Source: Rubellimicrobium aerolatum (GTDB lineage: Bacteria > Pseudomonadota > Alphaproteobacteria > Rhodobacterales > Rhodobacteraceae). From it: a stretch of 64,000 bases of DNA. The stretch lies in assembly GCF_017872975.1 (NCBI RefSeq), contig NZ_JAGGJP010000014.1, positions 25,184-89,183 on the forward strand, in the 5' to 3' direction. The position numbers and the translations under genes are program-made. Below the pieces are notes generated by a model that saw nothing but the letters and a program-made list of their open reading frames with translations, was not told where the DNA came from and searched no databases. Positions 33,725-42,980 of the stretch are shown here, piece after piece. Position 1 is the first letter of the stretch; each line of letters opens with the position of its first letter.

Positions 33725-34432
33725 ATGCGCATTCTGCTCGTTGAGGACGACCGCGACACGGCCGCTTACGTCGCGCGGGGGCTGACCGAGGCGGGCCACG
33801 TCTGCGACCACCTTGCCGACGGGCAGGACGGCCTGTTCCAGGCCACCCGCGAGGCCTACGACGTGGCCGTGGTGGACCGGATGCTGCCCGGGCTGGACGG
33901 GCTCAGCCTCGTGCGGGCGCTGCGCGCGGCGGGCCGCAAGACGCCCGTTCTGTTCCTGACGGCCGTGGGCGGCGTCGATGATCGCGTCGAGGGGCTGGAG
34001 GCGGGCGCCGACGACTACCTCACCAAGCCTTTCGCCTTTTCTGAGTTGCTCGCGCGCGTGAACGCCTTGGCCCGCCGGCCGCAGGCGGTAGCGGCCACCA
34101 CCACCTTGCGCGTCGCGGACCTGGAGCTCGACCTTCTGGCGCGCACGGCCCGACGCGCCGGCGTGGCCATCGACCTCCTGCCCAAGGAGTTCACGCTCCT
34201 GGAGGTCCTGATGCGCAACGAGGGCCGCGTCGTCACGCGCACCATGCTGCTGGAGCGGGTCTGGGACTTCAACTTCGATCCCAAGACCAGCGTGGTCGAG
34301 ACCCACGTGAGCCGCCTGCGCGCCAAGATCGACCGGCCCTTCGCGCAACCCCTTCTTCAGACCGTCAAGTCGGCGGGCTACATGCTTCGCGCGCCGTCCG
34401 GCCCTGCCTTTCCAAGCTATGCGTCCTGCTGA
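33725..34432 (+). CDS. OmpR-family response regulator (module 2)
   Basis: A 235-residue regulator beginning MRILLVEDDRDTAAY. Phospho-acceptor Asp51 (VVDRMLPG), switch Thr in FLTAV, Lys in DYLTKPF; winged helix with LLPKEFTLLEVLMRNEGRV and ETHVSRLRAKIDRPF. It is closely related to regulator 1. The start at 33725 is chosen because the upstream in-frame extension lies across a terminator. It overlaps the kinase gene by 14 bases. Confidence 0.92.
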   Translation: MRILLVEDDRDTAAYVARGLTEAGHVCDHLADGQDGLFQATREAYDVAVVDRMLPGLDGLSLVRALRAAGRKTPVLFLTAVGGVDDRVEGLEAGADDYLTKPFAFSELLARVNALARRPQAVAATTTLRVADLELDLLARTARRAGVAIDLLPKEFTLLEVLMRNEGRVVTRTMLLERVWDFNFDPKTSVVETHVSRLRAKIDRPFAQPLLQTVKSAGYMLRAPSGPAFPSYASC

Positions 34433-35771
34433 CCTTCTGGGCCGCACGTCCGTCCAGCTGGCGCTGGCCTTTGCGCTCCTTCTCATCGCCGCCTTCGCGC
34501 TCGCCGGCGTCGTGGCCTGGAGCCTGATCCGCCAGGATCTCGGGGCGCAGGCGGACCGGCGTATCCTCCAGACCTGGCAGACCATCGCCGCCGAGGCGGA
34601 CGATGGCTCGGCTGAACTCATCGCCGGCGTCGAGGAGCAGCTCGCGGCCATCTCCGACCTGTCGACCGGGATCTGGCTCGGCGATGCCTCCGGCGCGCGC
34701 CTTGCGGGCAACCTGCCCCGCTTCGATGGCCCATCGGGCTGGTCCGACCTTTCACCCGGAGCGCTGGGCCTCTCCGACGGATTCCCTTATCGCCTCTACG
34801 CCCGCAACGTCGGCTCCCACCTGCTCGTGGTGGGCAGCGCCAACGCCGACATCCACGAGATGGGCGAGATCGTTGCGGGCGCGCTCGGCTGGGCCTCGGT
34901 CGCCGCGCTGATCGTGGCACTCGCGGGAGGGGCCGCGCTTGCCGGCGGCATCCAGGCGCGCATCGAGCGCATGGAGACGACCCTGGACCGTGTGGGCGAA
35001 GGCGACCTGGCTGCCCGCGTGCCCGTCGAAGGCCGTGGCGACCTTGCCCGGCTTGGACGCGGCATCAACGCCGCGGTCATGCGCCTCGAAGGGCTGGTCG
35101 AAGGCATGCGGCAGGTGTCCACCGACATCGCCCACGACCTCAGGACCCCGCTGGGGCGTCTCAGGATGCGCCTCGAAGAGGCAGCGGCGCAGGCGCCCGA
35201 GGGCTCGCCCCTGGCCACCGGCTTGCTGGACGCCCTGGAGGAAAGCGACGCCATCGACGCCACCTTCGCGGGCCTCCTCCGCATCGCCCAGATCGAGGCC
35301 GGGGCGCGCCGGGCCCGCTTTGCTCCCCTGGACCTCGCGGCGGTTCTCGACCGGATCGTCGAGGCCTATGCAGGCGTGGCCGAGGACCAAGGCAAGACGC
35401 TTGCCCTCGGTCCCTCGGGACTGTCGCCCGTGATCGGCGACGAGGAGCTGCTTCTCCAGCTCTTCGCCAACCTGGTCGAGAACGCCCTTCGGCACGGTCC
35501 ACCCGGCACCGCCATCGTCTGCGGCCTGTCCCATGAGGCCGGGCGTACCACGGCCACCGTCCGTGACACCGGCCCCGGCATTCCTTCGTCCGAGCGCGAG
35601 CGCGTGCTGCGCCGGCTTTACCGGATGGAGGCCAGTCGCACCTCGCCCGGCACGGGCCTGGGCCTGGCGCTGGTCAAGGCCGTGGCCGACCTCCATGGGG
35701 CCGAACTGACCTTGGGAGACGCGGACCCCGGGCTCCTCGTGACCCTGCGCTTCCCCAAGGCAGGGTTCTGA
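34419..35771 (+). CDS. Two-component sensor histidine kinase (module 2)
   Basis: A 450-residue kinase: membrane segments near 13-35 and 155-177, a periplasmic domain of about 110 residues and HAMP (about 178-230). The H-box is STDIAHDLRTPLGR with His near 239. N-box VENALRHG and G-boxes DTGPG and GTGLGLA are intact. It is paralogous to kinase 1. The periplasmic domains of the two differ most, so different signals are likely. Followed two bases later by the DedA-PAP2 fusion. Confidence 0.9.
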   Translation: MRPADLLGRTSVQLALAFALLLIAAFALAGVVAWSLIRQDLGAQADRRILQTWQTIAAEADDGSAELIAGVEEQLAAISDLSTGIWLGDASGARLAGNLPRFDGPSGWSDLSPGALGLSDGFPYRLYARNVGSHLLVVGSANADIHEMGEIVAGALGWASVAALIVALAGGAALAGGIQARIERMETTLDRVGEGDLAARVPVEGRGDLARLGRGINAAVMRLEGLVEGMRQVSTDIAHDLRTPLGRLRMRLEEAAAQAPEGSPLATGLLDALEESDAIDATFAGLLRIAQIEAGARRARFAPLDLAAVLDRIVEAYAGVAEDQGKTLALGPSGLSPVIGDEELLLQLFANLVENALRHGPPGTAIVCGLSHEAGRTTATVRDTGPGIPSSERERVLRRLYRMEASRTSPGTGLGLALVKAVADLHGAELTLGDADPGLLVTLRFPKAGF

Positions 35772-35773
35772 TC

Positions 35774-37765
35774 GTGACCCAAGGCCTCACGACCCTGATC
35801 GACGGCCTCGGAGCTCACCCAGCCTTGGCCGTGCTGATCGTCTTCCTGGCCTGCTTCGGGGAAGCCCTCCTGATCGTCGGGGCGGTGGTGCCCACCACGG
35901 TGCTCCTCGTAGGCGTCGGCACGCTGATTGGCGCGGGCAGCCTGCCCTTCCTCCCGCTCGTCGCCGCCGGCACGCTGGGTGCCGCGGCGGGGGACGCCCT
36001 AGGCTTCTGGGCCGGTCGCCGTTGGCGGGGTCGGCTGCGCACGGTCTGGCCCTTCAGCACCCACGCCACTCTCCTGACCGGGGGCGAGGCCTTCGTCGCG
36101 CGTCATGGCGGCAAGAGCATCCTGGTCGCCCGCTTCGTGCCCGGCGTGAAGGCGGTGGTACCGGTCCTCGCGGGCTCGATGGGGATGGGCGCGGCGTGGT
36201 TCACCCTTGTCAACGTGGCCTCCGGCGCGGTGTGGGTCCTGGCTCAGGTGCTTCCTGCCATGGTGGTCGGTCGCGGCCTCCAGGTGGGCGGCCTCGCCAA
36301 CCCGCGCGCGCTGGTGCTGGCCGGGCTCGTGGTCGTGGGGGTGCTCGTGGCCTGGCTCCTCGCGCGCCTGGCCTCGACCCGGCTCGTGCCCGCGCTGGAC
36401 CTGAGGAGGCAACGCTGGGTGGCTCGCCTTGACCGGCGTGGCAGCACCCAGGCGTCATGGCTCCGCCGACTCCTCGTCAACGAGGATGGCGTGCTCGTCG
36501 TGCTGGCCCTCGCCTTCCTGGCACTCGCCGCTCTTTCGGGGCTGCTGGCGCTGATGGCAGGGCTCCTGTTCGGCTCCGAGCTGGCTCTCTCCGACGCCGC
36601 TATAGAAGGCTTCGTGCAGACCCTGCGCACGCCTTGGGCCACTGGGGTCTTGGTGGGGATCACCATGCTCGGGGACGGGGCGGTGCTGATCCTGGTGGCG
36701 GCCCTGCTGGTGACGCTCCTCGCACTCTACCGCGAGTGGCGCCTGGCCGCGGTCGTCGCAGGCGCAGGCCTCCTCGGGGCGGTTGCCGTGCCGCTCCTCA
36801 AGGGACTGCTGCACCGCGCGCGCCCTTTGGCCATGGGCGATGGCGCTCAGGCCTTCAGCTTTCCGAGCGGTCACTCGACATTGGCCGCCATCGTCCTGGG
36901 CATCCTGGCGCTCTTCGTGGCCCGCGCGGCTCCCGCTCGGTTCAGGACGGTGACCTACGGCGCCTTCGCCGCGCTGGTGGCGCTGATCGCGCTCTCGCGG
37001 GTCTACCTCCAGGCGCACTGGCCGTCGGACGTGATGGCGGGGCTCCTCTTCGGCGCGGCCGTCGTCATCCTCGTGGCCCTGATGCTGCGGACCCAAGCCG
37101 TCTCGGTGCCGGGGCGGGCGTTCGCGGCCCTGCTGGGAGTCATAGTCCTCGTCGTGGCGCCGCTCCACCTTTGGCGAGGCTACGCGGCCGCCTACGCCGG
37201 TTACGACGTGCCAACCCCGACGGTCGTCCTTACGCAGGCGCAGTGGCTGGACGGCGCCTGGGCGGCGCTGCCGCAGGCTCGCATCCTCCTCGACGGCGAT
37301 CCCGGCGAGCCGATGGTCCTTCAAACCGACCTGCCGCTTGCCCAAGTGGTGGAGGCCGCTCGGGCGGCTGGATGGAGGCCTCACGGGGGCGGGCTCGCGG
37401 GCGAGCTTGCGGCGGCTCTCCTGCCTTCGCGCGGGGACCTCCTCGACCGGGCACCCTGGCCCATGACCCACCTCGGACGGGCGCCGCTCGCCACCCTGGT
37501 GCGCAGCGATCCCGAGGAGCCGGCTCGCCGACTCGTGCTTCGCATCTGGGGCACCGACCGCGTGGTCGACGCTGCGTCCGCGTCCCGTTCCTTGCTGGCG
37601 GCGTCCCTGACGGCCGAGACCCTCGACCCGCTGGCCTTCGGCTGGTCGTTACTGGAAACGGTGGACGACGCGCGACCTGCTGCGACGGACGTGACGGACG
37701 TCCTGCCAGGGCTGGTCACACACGTCTCTGGCAACCCTATCCTCGTGGCGGCTCCGGGAGCTTAA
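35774..37765 (+). CDS. DedA - PAP2 phosphatase - LssY_C fusion protein
   Basis: A 663-residue membrane protein from a GTG start. N-terminal DedA/SNARE-associated domain (about 1-205; includes FGEALLIVGAVVPTTVLL and RFVPGVKAVVPVLAG). The central PAP2 phosphatase domain (about 270-450) has the motifs KGLLHRARP, FPSGHST and RVYLQAHWPSDVMAG. The C-terminal LssY_C-type domain is at about 490-663. DedA proteins transport undecaprenyl phosphate and PAP2 enzymes dephosphorylate its diphosphate, so the fusion may recycle the lipid carrier. It is apparently in one operon with module 2. Confidence 0.88.
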   Translation: MTQGLTTLIDGLGAHPALAVLIVFLACFGEALLIVGAVVPTTVLLVGVGTLIGAGSLPFLPLVAAGTLGAAAGDALGFWAGRRWRGRLRTVWPFSTHATLLTGGEAFVARHGGKSILVARFVPGVKAVVPVLAGSMGMGAAWFTLVNVASGAVWVLAQVLPAMVVGRGLQVGGLANPRALVLAGLVVVGVLVAWLLARLASTRLVPALDLRRQRWVARLDRRGSTQASWLRRLLVNEDGVLVVLALAFLALAALSGLLALMAGLLFGSELALSDAAIEGFVQTLRTPWATGVLVGITMLGDGAVLILVAALLVTLLALYREWRLAAVVAGAGLLGAVAVPLLKGLLHRARPLAMGDGAQAFSFPSGHSTLAAIVLGILALFVARAAPARFRTVTYGAFAALVALIALSRVYLQAHWPSDVMAGLLFGAAVVILVALMLRTQAVSVPGRAFAALLGVIVLVVAPLHLWRGYAAAYAGYDVPTPTVVLTQAQWLDGAWAALPQARILLDGDPGEPMVLQTDLPLAQVVEAARAAGWRPHGGGLAGELAAALLPSRGDLLDRAPWPMTHLGRAPLATLVRSDPEEPARRLVLRIWGTDRVVDAASASRSLLAASLTAETLDPLAFGWSLLETVDDARPAATDVTDVLPGLVTHVSGNPILVAAPGA

Positions 37766-37874
37766 ACCCTCCGGGAGCCTCTGGCCGCTCTGGCTCGTGC
37801 GGACCGTCTGTCGCGCACCCGGGCCCTACCCTATGAAGGAGGTTTGCCTCGTTCCAAGGGAGCACCCGCGTGCC

Positions 37875-38485
37875 TCACGGATGCAGCGACCACATGGTCG
37901 AGAGGCTCAGCGACCGCAGCAGATGATGAAGGGCCGCAAGCCCCGCATGGCCGATCAGGTAGACCCAGACAAGGTTAGCCAACGTCAGGTGGACGGTCAT
38001 CGCCAGCATCCCGTCGGGCTCGGCCGAGTGCAGGCCCAGCCGGACCTGGAGCCAGTAAAGCGAGCCGCTCGCCGCCATCGCGGTGACGAGGAGAGACCAA
38101 GGCCGTGGACGGTCGGAGCCAGCGCTCCCTCGGGGTCGTAGGGCGGCAGGCGCAACCGCAGGGCCGCGCGGACGTGGCGGGCAAGGTCGACGCCAAGCGC
38201 TCGGAGCCGGCGTGCCGAGAACCAAGGCAGGAGAGCGCCAAGCGCGGTACCCTTATGCCGGGACAGGGCCACCATCCAGAACGCAAGTGCAAGGACGGTG
38301 GCCGCGAGGCCGGACAGCTTATGGACCTGGAACAGGAGGTCGCCCGGCTGGACCTCGTCCGGACCCTGCATCGCCAAGCTGGTGACGAGTTGCGTGGCAA
38401 CTGCGACTGCAAGGCCGCCATGGATCAGGCGGGTGGCCAGGCCGTGGCGCAAGGCAGGAGCGGGCGCGTGGAGCACATGGTGCAT
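37875..38485 (-). pseudogene. Frameshifted cytochrome b561-type gene
   Basis: The first part (38485 to about 38095) encodes the N-terminal helices (RLIHGGLAVAVATQLVTS, FQVHKLSGLAATVLALAFW). The second part (about 38092 to 37875), in another frame, encodes the rest (SLLVTAMAASGSLYWLQ, MLAMTVHLTLANLVWVYLIGHAGLAALHH). The join falls in a GAGAG run at 38089-38096. Together they would give about 203 residues, a normal b561 length. It could be a sequencing error. A CTTAC-N6-GTAAG dyad lies 87 bases upstream. Confidence 0.75.
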
Positions 38486-38571
38486 GAGGTTCGATCCTGT
38501 CGGAGGTCCCTTTCGGGCGGGACGGTCGCCCGACTCTTCGACCGCCCACCGTGCGGGCGCCTGACGGCCTC

Positions 38572-38587
38572 CTTACTTTGCTGTAAG
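38572..38587. promoter_or_regulatory. CTTAC-N6-GTAAG dyad upstream of the b561 gene
   Basis: CTTAC-TTTGCT-GTAAG, exact in both half-sites, 87 bases upstream of the frameshifted cytochrome b561 start and matching the dyad at 31936-31951. Confidence 0.55.
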
Positions 38588-38631
38588 CCGTGGAGGGCCC
38601 GCGGCGCGTGCCTCCCTGATCGGCAACAAGT

Positions 38632-39555
38632 TCACGACTGGCGCACTTCGACCGTGACGTGAGCCAGTTCATGAATGGGTTTGAGCCGGGCCCGGACAGC
38701 GTCGCCGTCCACCTGGCCGGCGACGCTGACGATGGCGGCGTGCGCCTCGGGGCCCACGCGCCACAGGTGCAGGTCGGTGATGCGGGCGTCGCCTGCGCCC
38801 TCGACCTGCCCGCGCACCTCCGCCTCCAATGCGGGATCGGTGGCGTCCAGCAGCACCAGGGCAGAGTCCCGCATCAGCCCCCCGGACCAGCGGGCGATCA
38901 CGACCGCGCCGAGGAGGCCCACGGCCGGATCGATCCAAAGCCAGCCCAAGGTCCGGCCCGCGATCAGGGCGACAATGGCCAGCACGGAGGTCAGGGCGTC
39001 GGCCAGGACGTGAAGGTAGGCGGCGCGCAGGTTGTTGTCCCCCTCATGCCCCAAGGGCCCGTGCGCGTGGTGGCCATGGTCCTGCTCGTGGCCGTGGCCA
39101 TGGCCGAGCAGGAGCGCGCTCAGGAAATTCACCGCGAGGCCAATGACTGCGACCAGGATGGCCGTGCCAAAGATCACGGGGCGGGGCTCCAGGACCCGTA
39201 GGACCGATTCCACGGCGATGCCGAACGCCACCACGCCCAGAAGGAGCGCCGAGGAGAAGCCCGCCAGATCGCCCACCTTGCCCGTGCCGAAGGTGAAGCG
39301 CGGGTTGCGGGCGTGGCGCCTGACGAAGGCGTAGGCCGCCGCCGCCACCCCCAGCGCACCCGCGTGCGTCGCCATGTGGACGCCGTCCGCGAGGAGCGCC
39401 ATGGAGCCGGTGAGCCAGCCCGCAACGATCTCGCCGACCATCATGGCGGCGGTGAGGCCGACCACGGCGAGGGTCCGGTGGGCGTTGGCGTCGTGCGAGC
39501 GGCCCAGGAAGACGTGCTCGTGCCTCAAGCCATCGAGGTCGGCGGGAGCGGACAT
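38632..39555 (-). CDS. dmeF: DmeF-like cation diffusion facilitator (Ni/Co efflux)
   Basis: A 307-residue CDF transporter with six membrane segments. The DmeF-type motif LLADGVHMATHAGAL is near 53-67, where the second metal-site residues HxxxH replace the usual DxxxD pattern. There is a His-rich cytoplasmic loop GHGHGHEQDHGHHAHG (about 150-165), a second motif HVLADALTS and a short cytoplasmic domain. DmeF exports Co and Ni. It follows the RcnR-type regulator by 10 bases. Confidence 0.9.
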   Translation of the reverse strand: MSAPADLDGLRHEHVFLGRSHDANAHRTLAVVGLTAAMMVGEIVAGWLTGSMALLADGVHMATHAGALGVAAAAYAFVRRHARNPRFTFGTGKVGDLAGFSSALLLGVVAFGIAVESVLRVLEPRPVIFGTAILVAVIGLAVNFLSALLLGHGHGHEQDHGHHAHGPLGHEGDNNLRAAYLHVLADALTSVLAIVALIAGRTLGWLWIDPAVGLLGAVVIARWSGGLMRDSALVLLDATDPALEAEVRGQVEGAGDARITDLHLWRVGPEAHAAIVSVAGQVDGDAVRARLKPIHELAHVTVEVRQS

Positions 39556-39565
39556 GGCGGAACCC

Positions 39566-39841
39566 TCATTTCCCGTAGCGGCGGATAATGGCGGCCAGCT
39601 CGTCGGCCGCCCGGGCGCGCTCGGCGTCGGCGAGGCCGGGGCGGGCGACGTGCTCGCGCAGATGATCCTCGATCAGCTCGTCCATGAGGCCCAGGACGGC
39701 CCCCCGAACGCCCGCCACCTGATGGAGGACGGCCGAACAGCCCTCCTCGCCGGCGATGGCTTTCTCGATGGCGGCCACCTGGCCCGCGATGCGACGCACA
39801 CGGGCCAGGAGCTCGTTCTTGTTGGCGGTCGTGTGTGACAT
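39566..39841 (-). CDS. dmeR: RcnR/DmeR-type metal-sensing repressor
   Basis: A 91-residue CsoR/RcnR family helical repressor. The metal-site fingerprint is exact for RcnR: His3, Cys35, His60 and His64, in MSHTTANK, EEGCSAVLHQ and EDHLREHV. These residues bind Ni(II) and Co(II) in Escherichia coli RcnR; formaldehyde and copper sensors differ at these positions. It precedes dmeF, and a TAGGG/CCCTA dyad lies 5 bases upstream of the start. Confidence 0.9.
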   Translation of the reverse strand: MSHTTANKNELLARVRRIAGQVAAIEKAIAGEEGCSAVLHQVAGVRGAVLGLMDELIEDHLREHVARPGLADAERARAADELAAIIRRYGK

Positions 39842-39845
39842 AGGA

Positions 39846-39860
39846 TAGGGGCCTACCCTA
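39846..39860 (-). promoter_or_regulatory. Probable DmeR operator
   Basis: TAGGG-GCCTA-CCCTA immediately upstream of dmeR. CsoR/RcnR repressors bind GC-tract dyads of this type flanked by A/T bases. Position argues for autoregulation of dmeRF. Confidence 0.5.
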
Positions 39861-39903
39861 AAACTGGCCTAGTGGAAACCCACGTGTCCGCGACCGCACA
39901 AGC

Positions 39904-42300
39904 CTAGAGTCTCGCCGTCCTCAGCCGCAGCGCGTTGGCGATCACCGACACCGACGACAGGCTCATCGCCAGCGCCGCCAGCATGGGCGAAAGCAGCAGG
40001 CCCGTGACCGGGTAAAGCACCCCGGCCGCCACCGGCACGCCCAGGCCGTTGTAGAGGAAGGCGAAGAACAGGTTCTGCTTGATGTTGCGGATGGTGGTCC
40101 GGCTCAGGCGCCGCGCCTTCACCAGCCCCCGCAGGTCGCCCCGGATCAGGGTGACGCCCGCGCTTTCCACCGCCACGTCCGCCCCCGTGCCCATGGCGAC
40201 CCCCACGTCCGCCTGGGCGAGGGCCGGGGCGTCGTTGACCCCGTCCCCGGCCATGGCCACCGTGCGGCCCTCGGCCTGGAGCCGCCGGATCACGGCGTGC
40301 TTGTCCTCGGGCCGCACGTCCGCGATCACCTCGTCGAGGCCGATCTGCTCCGCCACCGCGCGGGCGGTGCGGGCGTTGTCGCCCGTCAGCATGACGATGC
40401 GCAGCCCGTCCGCGTGAAGGTCCCGGATCGCCTCGGCCGTGGTGGCCTTGATCGGGTCGGCCACGGCGATCAGCCCGGCCGCCCGGCCGTCGAGAGCCAC
40501 GAACATGACGGTCTGCCCCAGGGCGCGCCGGGCGTCGGCCGTCCGGGTCAGGGGCGCGGGGTCGGCGCCCACGGCCGCCATCAGGACGGCGTTGCCGATG
40601 GCCACCTCGCGGCCCGCCACGCGGCCCCGCACGCCTTGGCCCGTAACGCTCTCGAAGCCCTCGGCGGCCGGCGCGTCCACGCCCCGCTCCGCCGCGCCCG
40701 CCACGATGGCGCGCGCCAGCGGGTGCTCCGACAGGCGTTCCAGGCCCGCCACCCCGGCCAGGAGATCGCGCTCGCCGACCCCCGGGGCGGTCTCCACCCC
40801 CACCAGGGCCGGGCGGCCCTCGGTCAGCGTCCCGGTCTTGTCCACCACCAGCGTGTCCACGGCCGCGAAGCGCTCCAGGGCTTCGGCGTTCTTGATCAGC
40901 ACGCCCGCCTGCGCCCCCTGGCCCACGCCCACCATGATCGACATGGGCGTGGCCAGCCCGAGCGCGCAGGGGCAGGCGATGATCAGCACCGACACCGCCG
41001 CGACGAGGCCGAAGGACAGCGAGGGCTCGGGGCCCCAGACCCACCACGCCACGAAGGCCAACGCGGCGGCGACGATCACCAGCGGCACGAACCAGCCCGA
41101 GACGCGATCCGCGAGCTTCTGGATCGGCGCCTGGCTGCGCTGCGCCTCGGCCACCATCCGCACGATGCGCGCGAGCATGGTGTCGGCCCCCACCCGCTCG
41201 GCCCGCATGACGAAGGCGCCCGTCTGGTTGATCGAGCCGCCGGTGACAACGTCGCCCTCGGCCTTGGCCACCGGGATGGGCTCGCCGCTGATCATGGACT
41301 CGTCCACCGTCGAGCGCCCTTCCAGCACCGCGCCGTCCACGGGGATGCTCTCGCCCGGCTTCACGCGCAGCCGGTCGCCGGCCGCGACCTGCTCCAATGC
41401 TATGTCCTCCTCCCGGCCGTCCGCGCCGAGGCGGTGCGCGGTCTTGGGCGCGAGATCGAGGAGCGCCCGGATGGCCGAGCCGGTCCGCTCCCGCGCGCGC
41501 AGCTCCAGCACCTGCCCCAGGAGCACCAAGGTCACGATCACGGCCGCCGCCTCGTAGTAAACGGCGACCTCGCCCTGGTGGCCCCGAAGCTGCGGCGGGA
41601 AGAGCCCGGGCGCGAGGGTCGCCACCACCGAGTAGGCATAGGCCACGCCCACGCCCAGGCCGATCAGCGTGAACATGTTGAGGTGCCGCGTCCGCACCGA
41701 GGCCCAGCCCCGCACGAAGAAGGGCCAGCCGCCCCAGAGCACCACGGGCGTGGCCAGCGCCAGCTCGATCCAGTTCAAGGCGCTGGCGGAGACAAGGGCG
41801 TGCACCTCGGCCAGGACCAGGTGCCGGCCCATGGCCACGAGCACGAGCGGCACCGTGAGGATCGCCGAGACGACAAAGCGCCGGCGCATGTCGAGATACT
41901 CCTCGGACGGGCCCTCGCTCAGGGTCGCCACCTTGGGCTCCAGCGCCATGCCGCAGATGGGGCAGGTGCCGGGACCGACCTGCTCGATCTGCGGGTGCAT
42001 CGGGCAGGTGTAGATCACGTCCTTGGGCCCCGGCACGGCCGCGTGCGGCGCCGGATGGAGGTAGGCCTCGGGCTGGGCCACGAACTTCTGCCGGCACCCG
42101 GCCGAGCAGAAGTGATAGGTCCGGCCCTCGTGCTCGGCGTGGTGGGACGTGGTGGCGGGGTCCACCATCATGCCGCACACGGGATCGGGAACCCGGCCGG
42201 CCGCAGGTGCGGCCTCAGGGGGCGCGGAGCCATGCCGGTGAGCGGGCGCCGTCCCTGGCGCGGGATGCCCCTGGGCCGCTTTGGAATGGTGTTCGCTCAT
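39904..42300 (-). CDS. copA: Copper-exporting P1B-type ATPase with YHS and CPICGM metal-binding domains
   Basis: A 798-residue ATPase. The N-terminus is His-rich. A YHS domain follows (PVCGM 40-44, FCSAGC 64-69), then a heavy-metal-binding domain with YTCPMHP (about 97-103) and CPICGM (113-118). The transporter core has CPC in [18 protein letters not shown] and [10 protein letters not shown]. It lacks the classic GMTCxxC domain. CPC with this N-terminus indicates Cu(I) or Cu/Ag export. The start at 42300 has GGAG-type purines upstream. A DUF305 gene precedes it. Confidence 0.93.
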   Translation of the reverse strand: MSEHHSKAAQGHPAPGTAPAHRHGSAPPEAAPAAGRVPDPVCGMMVDPATTSHHAEHEGRTYHFCSAGCRQKFVAQPEAYLHPAPHAAVPGPKDVIYTCPMHPQIEQVGPGTCPICGMALEPKVATLSEGPSEEYLDMRRRFVVSAILTVPLVLVAMGRHLVLAEVHALVSASALNWIELALATPVVLWGGWPFFVRGWASVRTRHLNMFTLIGLGVGVAYAYSVVATLAPGLFPPQLRGHQGEVAVYYEAAAVIVTLVLLGQVLELRARERTGSAIRALLDLAPKTAHRLGADGREEDIALEQVAAGDRLRVKPGESIPVDGAVLEGRSTVDESMISGEPIPVAKAEGDVVTGGSINQTGAFVMRAERVGADTMLARIVRMVAEAQRSQAPIQKLADRVSGWFVPLVIVAAALAFVAWWVWGPEPSLSFGLVAAVSVLIIACPCALGLATPMSIMVGVGQGAQAGVLIKNAEALERFAAVDTLVVDKTGTLTEGRPALVGVETAPGVGERDLLAGVAGLERLSEHPLARAIVAGAAERGVDAPAAEGFESVTGQGVRGRVAGREVAIGNAVLMAAVGADPAPLTRTADARRALGQTVMFVALDGRAAGLIAVADPIKATTAEAIRDLHADGLRIVMLTGDNARTARAVAEQIGLDEVIADVRPEDKHAVIRRLQAEGRTVAMAGDGVNDAPALAQADVGVAMGTGADVAVESAGVTLIRGDLRGLVKARRLSRTTIRNIKQNLFFAFLYNGLGVPVAAGVLYPVTGLLLSPMLAALAMSLSSVSVIANALRLRTARL

Positions 42301-42423
42301 GGGGGACTCCTGACGTGAGTGGGACCGGGGCTCGGCTCCAGCGGCGAAGCGCTGCGGAAAAAGCCGCCCGGCCATGGGAAGGAGGAAGCGCGGCCAAGGC
42401 CGCGCTCCCCGCCGGCCGGAGGG

Positions 42424-42840
42424 TTACTCCGAGGCCGCAGCCGGGGCGTCCACGCCCATGCGCTCCAGCATCGCGCGCATCTCGGCGATCTCCTGCTCCT
42501 GCGCGTCGATGATGGCCTGCGCCATGGCGCGGGTCTCCTCGTCGTCCCCGTGCTCCAGCTCGGTGCGGGCCACGTCGATGGCGGACTGGTGGTGCGGGAT
42601 CATCATCAGGAGGAAGTCCGCGTCCGGGTCGCCCGAGGACTCCATCGGCATCGACTGCATCATGGTCTGCATGGCGCCCATCATGCCCTGCATGTGTTCG
42701 GGCATCTGGCTCATGTCCATCTGGCCCATGGCGCCGTGGTCCATCATCTGGCCCTCGGCGGGCTCGTGGGAGTCGGCCCAGGCGAGACCGGCCGCGAGGA
42801 CGAGGGCGAGGCCGGGGATCAGGGATGCAAGCTTGGTCAT
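42424..42840 (-). CDS. DUF305 periplasmic protein (CopM-like)
   Basis: A 138-residue exported protein: signal peptide 1-22 (AWA-DS), a Met/His-rich segment (about 32-68), then the DUF305 core with MIPHHQSAIDVA near 80-91 and AQEQEI near 112-117. Met/His-rich DUF305 proteins bind copper in the periplasm (CopM of Synechocystis is the characterised case). It sits upstream of copA in the same orientation. Confidence 0.85.
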   Translation of the reverse strand: MTKLASLIPGLALVLAAGLAWADSHEPAEGQMMDHGAMGQMDMSQMPEHMQGMMGAMQTMMQSMPMESSGDPDADFLLMMIPHHQSAIDVARTELEHGDDEETRAMAQAIIDAQEQEIAEMRAMLERMGVDAPAAASE

Positions 42841-42980
42841 GTCGGTGTCCTTTCCGTTCTGCGTGAAGCCCTCTGGGCGGCCAGCGGACTGGCCGGATGG
42901 AGATCGGGGCCGAGGGCTGAAGGACCCCGATCAAGCTCGTGAGCCTCCGGGCCGCTCGGCCCGGGGGCGACCTGCCGCCG

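Noticed and set aside
37751..37781. GGCTCC-GGGAG / CTCC-GGGAGCC imperfect hairpin after the DedA-PAP2 gene as terminator
   Set aside because: A G-G mismatch in the stem and no T-tract; too weak to report as a terminator.
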